From assembly GCF_003056355.1 (NCBI RefSeq), contig NZ_PYVW01000003.1, forward strand, positions 124,001-188,000: 64,000 nt of DNA, given 5' to 3'. A program made the position numbers and the translations under genes. The stretch comes from Devosia naphthalenivorans. GTDB lineage: Bacteria; Pseudomonadota; Alphaproteobacteria; Rhizobiales; Devosiaceae. A model generated the notes under the pieces. It was not told where the DNA came from. It ran no database searches and saw only the letters and a program-made list of their open reading frames with translations. Each line of letters begins with the position of its first letter. The first letter of the stretch is position 1. Shown here in pieces: positions 1-8,227 of this stretch.

Positions 1-1950
1 TTCCAGGGCGGCGTCGCCGGCTCGCAGCATGGCGTGCTGGCCGCTATCGCCACCCGCGACCCTAACAAGCCCAACCTTGCCACCGATTTCCCCGGCGCCC
101 GCATCGTTCACGGCTATGACGCCCTGCTCGCAGACCCCGAGATCGACGCCGTCTATATCGCCGTGCCGCACACGGGCCACGCCGAATGGGCGATCAAGGC
201 CGCCGAAGCCGGCAAGCACGTGCTGGTCGAAAAGCCGCTGGCGCTGTCATCCTTCGAAATGGACGCCGTGTTCCACGCTCATCGCAAGGCCGGCACCTTC
301 GCGGGCGAAGCCTTCATGTATCGCCTCCATCCGCAGACAGCCAAACTGGGCGAGTTGATCCGCTCTGGCGCCATCGGCGAAGTGCGGATGATCCAATCGA
401 GCTTCGGCTTCTCCATGGGCAAATTCCAGCCCCAGCATCGCCTGTTCGCCTCCAGCCTTGCCGGCGGCGGCATCCTCGATGTGGGCGGCTATCCCGTTTC
501 CATGGCCCGCTTCATCGCCGGCCAGGCCATGGGCAAGCCCTTTGCCGATCCGGTGAAAGTCGCTGGCACCGCCAAGCTCAATGCCGAAGGCACCGACGAC
601 TGGGCCGCAGCGGTCCTCACCTTCGAGAACGGCATCGTCGCGCAGGTCTCCTGTGCCGTGATGGCGAACCTCGATAACGTGTTGCGCATCCACGGCTCCG
701 AAGGCCGCATCGAAGTGCCCGATTTCTGGTTCGCAGGCGGCGACCGCACCAAGGGCGTAGGCCGCATCGACATCATCAAAAAGGGACACACCGAAACGAT
801 CAGCGTAGGCGAAGAGCGCCACGTCTATTCCTTCGAGGTCGACGCCGCGGCGCAAGCGATCTTTGCCAAGCGAAACGAGCTGGCCGCACCCGGCATGAGC
901 TGGGCCGACAGCCTGGGCAATGCCCGCGTTCTCGACGCCTGGCGCAAGGATGCCGGCATCGAATACTCGGTCGAAAAATCTTCCGTGCGCGTCAACACAC
1001 TCGACAATCGCAAGCTCGGACCAAACCAGGGCGTCATCCCGAAGCGCTCCATCCCCGGCCTCGACAAGCAAGCCTCGGCCGTCGCCCTGGGCTTTGAAGA
1101 TTTCCGCAGCTTCGCTTCGGGCGCGATTCTGCTCGACGCGTACTGGGAGAAGGGCGGCAATATCTTCGACACCGCCTTCGTCTATGGCGCCGGCTATACC
1201 GAAAAACTGTTCGGCGAATGGCACACCAATCGGGGCACCCGCGAAGGTTCGGTCCTGATCGGCAAGGGCGCGCATAGCCCACTGGTCTACCCCGACGTGA
1301 TCGCCAAGCAGCTGACCCAGTCGCTCGACCGGCTCCAGACCGATTATGTCGACGTCTACTTCATGCACCGCGACAATCTCGAAGTGCCCGTGGGCGAGTT
1401 CGTCGATGCCATGGACGCCGAGGTGAAGAATGGCCGCGTTCGCGGACCATTCGGTGGCTCGAACTGGACCAAGGAGCGGTTCGACGAAGCCGTCGCTTAC
1501 GCCGAACGCACCGGCAAGACCAAGCCCATGGCGCTGAGCAACAACTTCGCACTCAGCGAAATGCTGGTGCCGATCTGGGATGGCTGCGTGACTGCGTCCA
1601 CCGACGACTGGAAGCGATGGCTCAATGACCGCCAGGTCACCAATTTCTCCTGGTCCAGCCAGGGCCGCGGCTTCTTCACCGACCGCGCCGGTCGCGACAA
1701 GACCGACAATGAGGAACTGGTCCGCTGCTGGTACAACGACAAGAACTTCGCCCGTCGCGATCGCGCAATCGAACTGGCCCAGAAGCTCGGCTACAGCCCC
1801 ATCCACGTCGCCCTGGCCTTCGTGCTGGCCCAGCCGTTCCCGTCCATTCCACTGATTGGACCGCGGACGCTTGGGGAGTTGGATGACAGCCTCAAGGCCT
1901 TCGAGATCAAGCTGACACCCGAGCAGGTGAAGTGGCTGGATAACGGCTAG
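1..1950 (+). CDS. Fused Gfo/Idh/MocA oxidoreductase and aldo/keto reductase (5' partial)
   Basis: Two NAD(P)-dependent sugar-oxidoreductase modules in one polypeptide. The frame is open from base 1, so the start lies outside the window; the GTG at 34 is probably internal because the residues before it continue the Rossmann fold. Numbering from that GTG, residues 1-320 are Gfo/Idh/MocA, with the EKP motif at 66-68 whose Lys is catalytic in the family. Residues about 340-638 are an aldo/keto reductase with the full tetrad visible: Asp379, Tyr384, Lys411 and His445, at normal AKR spacing. Both halves therefore look catalytically intact. The substrate is unknown; nearby inositol genes suggest polyol or sugar chemistry, which is inference. 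No downstream partner follows on this strand for over 1.1 kb. Confidence 0.9.
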   Translation, partial: FQGGVAGSQHGVLAAIATRDPNKPNLATDFPGARIVHGYDALLADPEIDAVYIAVPHTGHAEWAIKAAEAGKHVLVEKPLALSSFEMDAVFHAHRKAGTFAGEAFMYRLHPQTAKLGELIRSGAIGEVRMIQSSFGFSMGKFQPQHRLFASSLAGGGILDVGGYPVSMARFIAGQAMGKPFADPVKVAGTAKLNAEGTDDWAAAVLTFENGIVAQVSCAVMANLDNVLRIHGSEGRIEVPDFWFAGGDRTKGVGRIDIIKKGHTETISVGEERHVYSFEVDAAAQAIFAKRNELAAPGMSWADSLGNARVLDAWRKDAGIEYSVEKSSVRVNTLDNRKLGPNQGVIPKRSIPGLDKQASAVALGFEDFRSFASGAILLDAYWEKGGNIFDTAFVYGAGYTEKLFGEWHTNRGTREGSVLIGKGAHSPLVYPDVIAKQLTQSLDRLQTDYVDVYFMHRDNLEVPVGEFVDAMDAEVKNGRVRGPFGGSNWTKERFDEAVAYAERTGKTKPMALSNNFALSEMLVPIWDGCVTASTDDWKRWLNDRQVTNFSWSSQGRGFFTDRAGRDKTDNEELVRCWYNDKNFARRDRAIELAQKLGYSPIHVALAFVLAQPFPSIPLIGPRTLGELDDSLKAFEIKLTPEQVKWLDNG

Positions 1951-1964
1951 GCCGCGGGGCACCT

Positions 1965-1991
1965 AACCTCCCCCTGCAAGGGGGGAGGAAC
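1965..1991. repeat. Short G/C-rich intergenic hairpin
   Basis: A C-rich arm faces a G-rich arm across a very short loop, just after the stop of the fused oxidoreductase. Similar C-run/G-run hairpins occur at 25612-25720. It may end transcription of the upstream gene, although no clear T-run follows. Confidence 0.45.
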
Positions 1992-2065
1992 CGCCGGTGC
2001 TTGTGGTAGCCATCTCTGCCAATCCCACCGGTATGAAAGGGCGCCAAACACAATGCTCCCAAAGG

Positions 2066-2152
2066 CCTCATGGTGAGCCTGTCGAACCACGAGGCCGGGC
2101 GAGTGGAGACTTGACTGCCACGCCCTCGTGGTTCGACAAGCTCACCATGAGG
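2066..2152. repeat. Inverted-repeat intergenic element, copy 1
   Basis: Two 29-base arms (2066-2094 and 2124-2152) are inverted copies with one mismatch and a 29-base spacer. Each arm can also fold alone: its first nine bases, CCTCATGGT, pair with its last nine, ACCACGAGG, with one A.C mismatch. A related element lies at 12117-12202 and both are followed by TCTACTG. It resembles REP/BIME-type repeats that are scattered between genes in alphaproteobacteria. Non-coding; function unknown. Confidence 0.85.
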
Positions 2153-2184
2153 TCTACTGATCCGATCCAATCTGCGGCCCCACC

Positions 2185-2277
2185 GATCGTCACCCTCGGG
2201 CTCGACCCGAGGGCTCTATACTTGCCGGCTCCACACCCAAGTGCAGTCCCCTCGGGTCGGGCCCGAGGGTGACGATC
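2185..2277. repeat. Inverted-repeat intergenic element, second family
   Basis: Arms at 2185-2213 and 2249-2277 are inverted copies of 29 bases around a 35-base spacer. Each arm contains a hairpin with an 8-bp stem (CCCTCGGG pairing with CCCGAGGG). The sequence is unrelated to the 2066-2152 element, so two palindromic repeat families sit side by side here. Confidence 0.8.
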
Positions 2278-2279
2278 CA

Positions 2280-2810
2280 GAGTGTAGGAACACCGCTCAT
2301 TCACCGCCAGAGGCACAGGCTACCTCGCCCAACACCCGTGTGTCGCACCACCTCACCCACCCACCGCGTTGTCCACGGCACAAGCGACGAGAGACCCTTG
2401 GGCCAAGCCCGAGGGAAGCCCGGTGGGTATGGAAGCACTGGAGGAAATCTCTCCACGATCTCCCCCTTCTCCCCCCACCATCAACCTCCGCTATCCTCCC
2501 TTCACCAACCACATCACCCAGCGGGTCGCGCGAACCGGCTAGTGTGGTTGTCAGATGGGGCGGGGATGTTCGTGATCCTCGTAGGCTAGCGGAAGTGTCA
2601 CCGATGCCTCTGAGAGGCTAGGAACCAGAGTCTGCTTCGTCCAAAAATCCCATCGCAGGTGGCGAGGCTTTGTCTCACACACACTAAACTACCCCGAGGC
2701 ATTGCCTCGCCACTTGCACGCTGGACAAACCGCACCCGGGGCGGCGCTTTGGCACGAACAGATTTTGCCCGCCGTTCAATAAAGCCGCACAGTTACACTC
2801 CTGTCCCTGC
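2280..2810. other. Gene-poor intergenic stretch
   Basis: No frame here shows a recognisable protein; the open frames are short, low in complexity and lack convincing ribosome binding sites. The only structure I see is a 10-base inverted pair, GTGGCGAGGC near 2658 and GCCTCGCCAC near 2705. The stretch may be decayed sequence or repeat remnants. Confidence 0.5.
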
Positions 2811-2839
2811 TTGCACCTTCCCCGCCCCTGCCCTATCTT
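2811..2839 (+). promoter_or_regulatory. Candidate sigma-70-type promoter for the riboswitch transcript
   Basis: TTGCAC at 2811-2816 and TATCTT at 2834-2839 are separated by 17 bases. This places the start of transcription near 2846, a few bases ahead of a small GTGGGA/TCCCAC hairpin (2848-2866) and of the FMN aptamer. Position and spacing fit; the -10 box is only a moderate match. Confidence 0.5.
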
Positions 2840-2867
2840 GATCGGCGTGGGACGATATATCCCACAT

Positions 2868-3004
2868 TGTTCTCAGGGCGGGGTGTGATTCCCCACCGGC
2901 GGTAAGGCGGCAACGCCAAGCCCGCGAGCGCTTCGCGCAAGCGAAGGTCAGCAGATCCGGTGTGATTCCGGAGCCGACGGTATAGTCCGGATGAAAGAGA
3001 ACGG
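2868..3004 (+). ncRNA. FMN riboswitch (RFN element)
   Basis: All conserved parts of the RFN aptamer are readable in order: the closing strand TTCTCAGGGCGGGG, GTGATTCCCCACCGGCGGTA, a variable hairpin (AGCCCGCGAGCGCTTCGCGC), GGTCAGCAGATCCGGTG, GATTCCGGAGCCGACGGT, and the terminal ATAGTCCGGATGAAAGAGAA. It lies about 100 bases upstream of the transporter gene at 3103 on the same strand. FMN-bound RFN elements normally lower expression of riboflavin synthesis or uptake genes. Confidence 0.96.
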
Positions 3005-3063
3005 GATCAGCGCTGGCTTGCCCGCGCCTGCCTTTCTTGGCGGGCGTTTGGCCCGGTGACTTC

Positions 3064-3090
3064 CCGTAACCCTGAGGAAACTGGTTACGG
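3064..3090 (+). promoter_or_regulatory. Perfect 8-bp hairpin abutting the ribosome binding site
   Basis: CCGTAACC (3064-3071) pairs exactly with GGTTACGG (3083-3090) over an 11-base loop. The Shine-Dalgarno AAAGGA follows at once, 7 bases before the ATG at 3103. It lies between the FMN aptamer and the start codon, so it may belong to the expression platform. No U-run follows, so control of translation is more likely than termination. That role is inferred from position. Confidence 0.5.
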
Positions 3091-3102
3091 AAAGGACTTT
3101 AG

Positions 3103-4065
3103 ATGAACCAAGTTTCCTCTACCCAAAATGCTCCGGTGCTCGGCGCGCTCTTCATGCTCGGCGCAGGCATCACCTTCGCCATCACCAATATTCTCACCCC
3201 CATCATCACCTGGCAGATGGGCGTGCCCTCCACGGCCGTGGTCTTCTGGCAATATGTGATCGCCACGATCATCGCCCTGCCCCTGATCTTCCGCATCGGG
3301 CTGGGCGCGCTCAAGACCCGCCATGCCGGCTGGCACGAAGCGCGCGCGTTCCTCTCCGCCCTCGGCGTGCAATTCTTCGCCTTCGGCTTCGCCAGCGGCG
3401 TGCCCGTGTGGCAGATGGTGGCGCTGTCCATGACCGGACCGTTTTTCATTCTCACCGGCGCGACGCTGTTCCTGGGTGAAAAACTCACCATCCAGCGCCT
3501 GGGCGCCACCACGGTAGGCTTCATCGGCGCGCTGATGGTGATCCAACTGGGCACCGAGCAGTTCACGCTCGCCTCCCTGCTGCCGATCCTTGCGGCGGCG
3601 TGCTGGGGCACGGTTTCGGTCATCACCAGATATCTTGCCCGCGACGAAGCGCCGGAATCGCTCACGCTCTATATGCTGGTGCTGATTACCCCCAACCACT
3701 TCCTGATCGGGCTGATCCTGGGCATTGCCGTAGCCGTTCTGCCGGCAGGCGTACTGCCTGCGAGCCTTGCCACCGGCTTCGACTTCGTGTTGCCGGGCGG
3801 GGACGCACTGTGGCTGATCCTGCTGCTCGGCGCTGTCACAGCCGGCGCGCAATATTTCCTCAGCCTCGCCTACAAGGTGGCCGACGCCACCTATCTACAG
3901 CCGTTCGACGACCTGAAATTGCCGCTCAATACGCTGCTCGGCTGGATCGTACTGTCGCAGGTGCCGGCCATCTGGTTCTGGCCGGGCGCCCTGCTGATCC
4001 TTGCTGCATCCAGCTTCATCCTGTGGAGCGAGTCGCAGCGGCGGCAGAAACTGACCTACGCCTAG
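3103..4065 (+). CDS. ribN: RibN-type riboflavin importer, EamA/DMT family
   Basis: A 320-residue inner-membrane protein made almost wholly of hydrophobic helices, as expected for a ten-helix EamA/DMT transporter with two EamA repeats (about residues 14-145 and 160-300). The FMN riboswitch upstream points to a flavin-related substrate; RibN proteins of Rhizobium and relatives are EamA transporters for riboflavin under such switches. The ATG at 3103 has AAAGGA 7 bases upstream. The stop codon overlaps the stop of the convergent gene within a shared CTAG at 4062-4065. Family assignment is secure; riboflavin as substrate is inferred from the riboswitch. Confidence 0.85.
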   Translation: MNQVSSTQNAPVLGALFMLGAGITFAITNILTPIITWQMGVPSTAVVFWQYVIATIIALPLIFRIGLGALKTRHAGWHEARAFLSALGVQFFAFGFASGVPVWQMVALSMTGPFFILTGATLFLGEKLTIQRLGATTVGFIGALMVIQLGTEQFTLASLLPILAAACWGTVSVITRYLARDEAPESLTLYMLVLITPNHFLIGLILGIAVAVLPAGVLPASLATGFDFVLPGGDALWLILLLGAVTAGAQYFLSLAYKVADATYLQPFDDLKLPLNTLLGWIVLSQVPAIWFWPGALLILAASSFILWSESQRRQKLTYA

Positions 4066-5177
4066 ATCACAACCCAGCGTTGCTCGCGGTGGCTTTGCGC
4101 CATCGCGTGCACCGCTCGCTCGATGTTGAGCCCGGTTTGGAAGTCGATGACCCGGGCATCCTCGCCGCCGATGCGGCGCAGCAATTCGTGACATTCGATG
4201 ATCTTGAGATCGTTGAACCCAAGGCCATGTCCGGGCGCCGGAATGAACCGGTCATAGGGCGGGTGCTGGGGTCCTGCGAGGATCGTGCGGAACCCCTGCA
4301 GGCTCTGCCGATCGGCCGCGGAATAAATCTGAAGCTCGTTGAAGCGTTCCTGATCGAAAACGATGGTTCCTGCGCTGCCAAAGATCTGCAGCGCCACCCG
4401 CCCCTTGCGGCCCCAGGCGGAACGGTTGAGCGCCATAACACCACTTATCCCCTCGCCCAATTCAAAGAGTACACTGGCGATATCGAAGGTTTCGACCGCC
4501 CGGCGTGTACCTTCCACCGTCGGACGGTCCGCATAGGGCCTGGAGAGGTTGGCAAAGACTTTGGTGACAGGCCCGAACAGCACCTGCAGCAGGCTCAGGG
4601 GGTGGACGCCGAAATCATCGGGTGCGCCATAGCCGGAGCTGGCCTCGCTTTTCCAGTAGAACAGCGCTTCCGGATCGGCCATGAAATCCTCGTCCATCTC
4701 GAGGCGGATATGGTTGACCGTGCCGATCGCGCCTTCTTGTAAAAGAGCCTCGATCTGCCGCATGAGCGGGCTCTGGATATAGTTGTAGCCGAGCACCGCC
4801 ACCTTGCCCGAGGCTTTCGCCGCCGCCGCCATCCGCTCGGCATCGACCAGCGCCACAGCCATCGGCTTTTCGCACCAGACGTGCTTGCCGGCCTCCAGGG
4901 CGGCAATGGCCATTTCGGCATGGAAGGCGTTTGGCGTGGTGATCGACACGACCTCTACGTCCGGGTCGGCCACCAGTTCGCGCCAGTCACCCGTCCCTCT
5001 CTGGAAGCCAAATTCGTCGGCCTTCCTCTGCGCCAGATCCTGCGTCACCTCGGCAAGCTGCACGAGCCTGGGCCGCGCACAGTCGCCAAATACCGCCTTG
5101 ACCCCGTTCCAGGCCAGCGCGTGGCACTTGCCCATATAGCCGGTGCCGATCAGGCCAACGCCAATTGATCCATCCAT
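4062..5177 (-). CDS. Gfo/Idh/MocA family oxidoreductase beside iolR
   Basis: 371 residues. The N-terminal Rossmann fold carries GLIGTGYMG (residues 8-16), the EKP motif follows with catalytic-type Lys104, and the C-terminal alpha/beta domain contains an Asp/His segment (APDDFGVHP). Such enzymes oxidise sugars or inositols with NAD(P). The ATG at 5177 has GGGGAGGAG upstream; the frame stays open further but without such a site. It is transcribed away from iolR, and a GGAA-N6-TTCT operator-like site lies in the shared promoter region. A second inositol or inosose dehydrogenase, for example for another inositol isomer, is a reasonable inference. Confidence 0.9.
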   Translation of the reverse strand: MDGSIGVGLIGTGYMGKCHALAWNGVKAVFGDCARPRLVQLAEVTQDLAQRKADEFGFQRGTGDWRELVADPDVEVVSITTPNAFHAEMAIAALEAGKHVWCEKPMAVALVDAERMAAAAKASGKVAVLGYNYIQSPLMRQIEALLQEGAIGTVNHIRLEMDEDFMADPEALFYWKSEASSGYGAPDDFGVHPLSLLQVLFGPVTKVFANLSRPYADRPTVEGTRRAVETFDIASVLFELGEGISGVMALNRSAWGRKGRVALQIFGSAGTIVFDQERFNELQIYSAADRQSLQGFRTILAGPQHPPYDRFIPAPGHGLGFNDLKIIECHELLRRIGGEDARVIDFQTGLNIERAVHAMAQSHREQRWVVI

Positions 5178-5222
5178 GTCGCTTCTCCTCCCCGATATGG
5201 ATAGGACATTCATTTCATCGGT

Positions 5223-5236
5223 GGAATGGACTTTCT
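5223..5236. promoter_or_regulatory. Candidate IolR operator (GGAA-N6-TTCT)
   Basis: GGAATGGACTTTCT lies between the divergent dehydrogenase (start 5177) and iolR (start 5298). It matches the GGAA-N6-TTCC motif reported for the RpiR-type IolR of Sinorhizobium meliloti in 7 of 8 positions. The position suits autoregulation of iolR and control of the divergent gene. Confidence 0.5.
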
Positions 5237-5297
5237 GCCGCCACTTGATTGCGACAAGGGATTGAGGATTATGGATTCCCGAATGCGAGAAGAAGCC

Positions 5298-6140
5298 ATG
5301 TCCGACGCCACCGCCGCAGAACTGCCCCCGCAGGATTTCGATGCGCTGCGCAGCGCCATCCTCGAGCGCAAGCATGAACTGCCCAAGCGGCTGATGCAGG
5401 TGGCGGCCTATGCGCTGGATAATCCCGACGAGATCGCCTTCGGCACGGCGGCAAGCATTGCCCTCTCCGCCAATGTGCAACCGTCCACCCTGGTTCGCTT
5501 CGCCCAGCATTTCGGCTTCGACGGATTCTCCGGGCTGCAATTGCTTTTCCGCGCCAGAATGCGGGAGCGCAATTCCTCTTATGAAGATCGTCTGCGCAGC
5601 CTTGAGCAGAACGGCGCGGCGCTCGCAGAAAGCACCACGATTTTCAACGGCTTCGTCTCGGCGGCGCACCGATCGCTCGATGCTATCGCCAGCGCCGTAG
5701 ACCCCGATGGCTTTGAACGTGCAGTTTCTATCCTCGCAGGTGCCGAAACGATCTATCTTGTTGCCAAGCGCCGGTCCTACCCGATCAGCAGCTACATGGC
5801 CTACGCCTTTGGCAAGCTGAAGGTGCGGTTCCAACTGGTGGGCACATCGGCTGGTATCGACGACGACATGCTGGCGATGGCGACGCCACGGGACGCCGCC
5901 TTTGCCATCAGCTTTTCGCCTTATGCGTCGGAAAGCACGGCGCAGGCACGCTCCATGGCGGCGCGCGGCGTGCCGGTGGTTTCCCTCACCGATTCGGCGT
6001 TTTCGCCGCTGGCCGAGTGTTCCGCCGAATGGTTCGAAGTGGTGGAAGCCGACCACGCCGGTTTCCGCTCCCTGTCCGCCAGCATGGCCTTTGCCATGGC
6101 CCTGACGGTGAGCATCGCAGAGGCAAGGCGGCGCAAATAA
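5298..6140 (+). CDS. iolR: RpiR/MurR-family regulator of inositol catabolism (IolR)
   Basis: 280 residues from the ATG at 5298, which has GAGAAGAAG just upstream; in-frame ATGs at 5271 and 5226 are alternatives with weaker sites. The N-terminal helix-turn-helix of the RpiR type covers about residues 10-85 (SANVQPSTLVRFAQHFGFDG is the recognition region). A SIS sugar-phosphate binding domain covers about residues 110-260 (AETIYLVAKRRSYPISSYMA). It sits immediately before iolC, as in the rhizobial iolRCDEB operon, where IolR represses until an inositol intermediate is bound. GGAA-N6-TTCC-like sites flank it on both sides. The gene symbol rests on context. Confidence 0.9.
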   Translation: MSDATAAELPPQDFDALRSAILERKHELPKRLMQVAAYALDNPDEIAFGTAASIALSANVQPSTLVRFAQHFGFDGFSGLQLLFRARMRERNSSYEDRLRSLEQNGAALAESTTIFNGFVSAAHRSLDAIASAVDPDGFERAVSILAGAETIYLVAKRRSYPISSYMAYAFGKLKVRFQLVGTSAGIDDDMLAMATPRDAAFAISFSPYASESTAQARSMAARGVPVVSLTDSAFSPLAECSAEWFEVVEADHAGFRSLSASMAFAMALTVSIAEARRRK

Positions 6141-6149
6141 CCCCGCTGT

Positions 6150-6192
6150 GGAATGTATGTTCTACGTTGACGGTGCGCAGAACCTATGTTTC
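6150..6192. promoter_or_regulatory. Two IolR-like half-palindromes around a -35 box before iolC
   Basis: GGAATGTATGTTCT (6150-6163) fits GGAA-N6-TTCC with one mismatch. A weaker AGAACCTATGTTTC (6179-6192) lies 29 bases further on, centre to centre. A TTGACG box at 6167-6172 lies between them, so a bound repressor would cover the probable iolC promoter. The second half-site is degenerate and less certain. Confidence 0.45.
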
Positions 6193-6252
6193 ATAACCCC
6201 ACCAGCCTGCTGGGAATTGTGAAGATCGGCCGGAGAGCCGGGGAGGATCGCG

Positions 6253-8190
6253 GTGACGATTGCGCAGCCTGAAAACGGGACCAAGACGCTCGACGTGATC
6301 ACCATCGGCCGGGCCTCCGTTGACCTCTATGGGCAGCAGATCGGCACAAGGCTGGAAGACATCGGCAGCTTCGCCAAATCGGTCGGCGGCTGCCCTACCA
6401 ATATTGCGGTCGGCACTGCGCGCCTCGGCCTCAAATCAGCGCTGATCACGCGCGTTGGCAACGAGCAGATGGGCCGCTTCATCCGCGAACAACTCCAGCG
6501 CGAAGGTGTGGAAACATCAGGCATTGCCACCGACCCCGACCGGCTGACTGCCCTGGTGCTGCTGTCGGTCGAGGCCGAAGGCGTATCGCCGATGATCTTC
6601 TATCGCACCGATTGTGCCGACATGGCGCTCTCCGAGGATGACATCGACGAGGCGCTGGTAGCCTCGTCGCGTGCCGTCGTGGTTACCGGTACTCACTTCT
6701 CGCGCCCCAACAGCGAAGCTGCGCAAAAGAAAGCCATACGCCTCGCCAAGGCCGCCGGTGCCCGCGTCGCCTTCGATATCGACTACCGGCCAAACCTGTG
6801 GGGCCTGGCGGGGCACGACGCCGGCTTCGAGCGCTATGTCGCCTCCGACATCGTCTCGCAGAAATACAAGTCCGTCCTGCCCGATTGCGACCTGATCGTG
6901 GGAACCGAGGAAGAAGTGCTGATCGCCTCGGGTGAAGCCGATCTGCTGTCGGCTCTCCGCACCATTCGTTCGCTCTCCCCTGCCACCATCGTGCTCAAGC
7001 GCGGTCCGATGGGCTGCATCGTCTATGACGGCGCGGTCCCGGAGAACCTTGAAGACGGCATCGTCGGCAAGGGCTTCCCCATCGAAGTCTACAACGTGCT
7101 GGGGGCCGGCGACGCCTTCATGAGTGGCTGGCTGCGTGGCTGGCTCAAGGGTGAACCGCACGCGACGAGCGCCACCTGGGCAAATGCCTGCGGCGCCTTC
7201 GCGGTGTCGCGCCTTCTTTGCGCGCCGGAATATCCGAGCTGGATCGAGCTGAACCATTTCCTCGAAAAGGGCAGCCCCGAACGCGCCCTCCGGAAAGACC
7301 CCGAGCTGAATCACGTCCATTGGGCCACCAATCGGCGCCAGCAGATACCAAGCCTGATGGCGCTTGCCATCGACCACCGCAGCCAGTTGGAAGATCTGGC
7401 GCAGGGCGATGCCAAGGTGCTGGCACGCATCCCGGCGTTCAAGGCGCTGGCCGTCCAAGCCGCCACACGGATCGCCAAAGGGCGTCCGGGGTTCGGCATG
7501 TTGCTCGATGACAAATATGGGCGCGACGCCCTATTTGCGGCAGGCGCCGAGAAGGACTTCTGGATCGCCCGCCCAATCGAGCTGCCGGGATCGCGGCCGC
7601 TCCAGTTCGAGTTCTCCCAGGATCTGGGGTCGCGTACTATCGACTGGCCGGTGGACCACTGCATCAAGGTGCTGTGCTTCTATCGCCCGGACGATTCCGC
7701 CGACCTCAAGCGCACCCAGATCGAAAAGCTGCGCACCGCCTATGACGCTGCCCGCAAGATTGGGCGCGATCTGCTGATCGAGATTATCGCGGGCAAACAT
7801 GGCGCTGTGAATGACACCACAATCGCCCAGGCGCTGACCGAAATCTATGACGCGGGCATCAAGCCGGATTGGTGGAAGCTCGAAGCGCAAGCCAATGCTG
7901 CCGCTTGGGATGCCATCGATCGGGTGATCGAAACGCGTGACCCCTTCTGCCGGGGCGTGGTCCTGCTAGGGCTCGATGCGCCGCTCGATGTGCTGGAAGC
8001 CGGCTTTGCGGCGGCCCGCAGCTCGCGTACGGTCAAGGGGTTCGCGGTCGGTCGCACCATCTTTGGCGAAGCCGCCAGGGCATGGTTGGGCGGGACCATG
8101 AGCGACGAAGAAGCCGTTGCCGAAATGGCTGGCCGGTTCGGCACGCTGGTCGATATCTGGGAACGATTGGGCAAAACCGAAGCGGCTTAA
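6253..8190 (+). CDS. iolC: 5-dehydro-2-deoxygluconokinase fused to a DUF2090 domain
   Basis: 645 residues from a GTG at 6253 with GGGGAGGAT upstream. Residues about 10-325 are a PfkB/ribokinase domain ending in the GAGDAF signature (Asp287 is the expected catalytic base); IolC phosphorylates 5-dehydro-2-deoxy-D-gluconate in the cytoplasm. Residues about 335-645 are a DUF2090 domain, an aldolase-like barrel. In rhizobia and other proteobacteria IolC commonly carries this fusion, and the second half is proposed to act as the IolJ-like aldolase that cleaves the kinase product. It is followed by iolD after 37 bases. Confidence 0.95.
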   Translation: MTIAQPENGTKTLDVITIGRASVDLYGQQIGTRLEDIGSFAKSVGGCPTNIAVGTARLGLKSALITRVGNEQMGRFIREQLQREGVETSGIATDPDRLTALVLLSVEAEGVSPMIFYRTDCADMALSEDDIDEALVASSRAVVVTGTHFSRPNSEAAQKKAIRLAKAAGARVAFDIDYRPNLWGLAGHDAGFERYVASDIVSQKYKSVLPDCDLIVGTEEEVLIASGEADLLSALRTIRSLSPATIVLKRGPMGCIVYDGAVPENLEDGIVGKGFPIEVYNVLGAGDAFMSGWLRGWLKGEPHATSATWANACGAFAVSRLLCAPEYPSWIELNHFLEKGSPERALRKDPELNHVHWATNRRQQIPSLMALAIDHRSQLEDLAQGDAKVLARIPAFKALAVQAATRIAKGRPGFGMLLDDKYGRDALFAAGAEKDFWIARPIELPGSRPLQFEFSQDLGSRTIDWPVDHCIKVLCFYRPDDSADLKRTQIEKLRTAYDAARKIGRDLLIEIIAGKHGAVNDTTIAQALTEIYDAGIKPDWWKLEAQANAAAWDAIDRVIETRDPFCRGVVLLGLDAPLDVLEAGFAAARSSRTVKGFAVGRTIFGEAARAWLGGTMSDEEAVAEMAGRFGTLVDIWERLGKTEAA

Positions 8191-8227
8191 TCCGCGCATC
8201 AGCCCACTGAATTTGAGGAACAGGCCA

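Noticed and set aside
247-1962. A 571-codon open frame opposite the fused oxidoreductase
   Set aside because: It mirrors a strong coding gene in high-GC DNA, has no recognisable domains and the plus-strand protein explains the sequence.
2241-2841. Several 60-126-codon frames in the gap before the riboswitch
   Set aside because: They overlap inverted repeats, are Pro/Arg-rich, and have no homology that I recognise or ribosome binding sites.
3600-4742. A long plus-strand frame across the ribN tail and the opposite dehydrogenase
   Set aside because: Arg/His/Pro-rich composition typical of shadow frames; both overlapped genes are clearly real.
5178-6056. N-terminal extension of the dehydrogenase across iolR
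   Set aside because: It runs antisense through iolR; the ATG at 5177 has a good ribosome binding site and gives the normal N-terminus.
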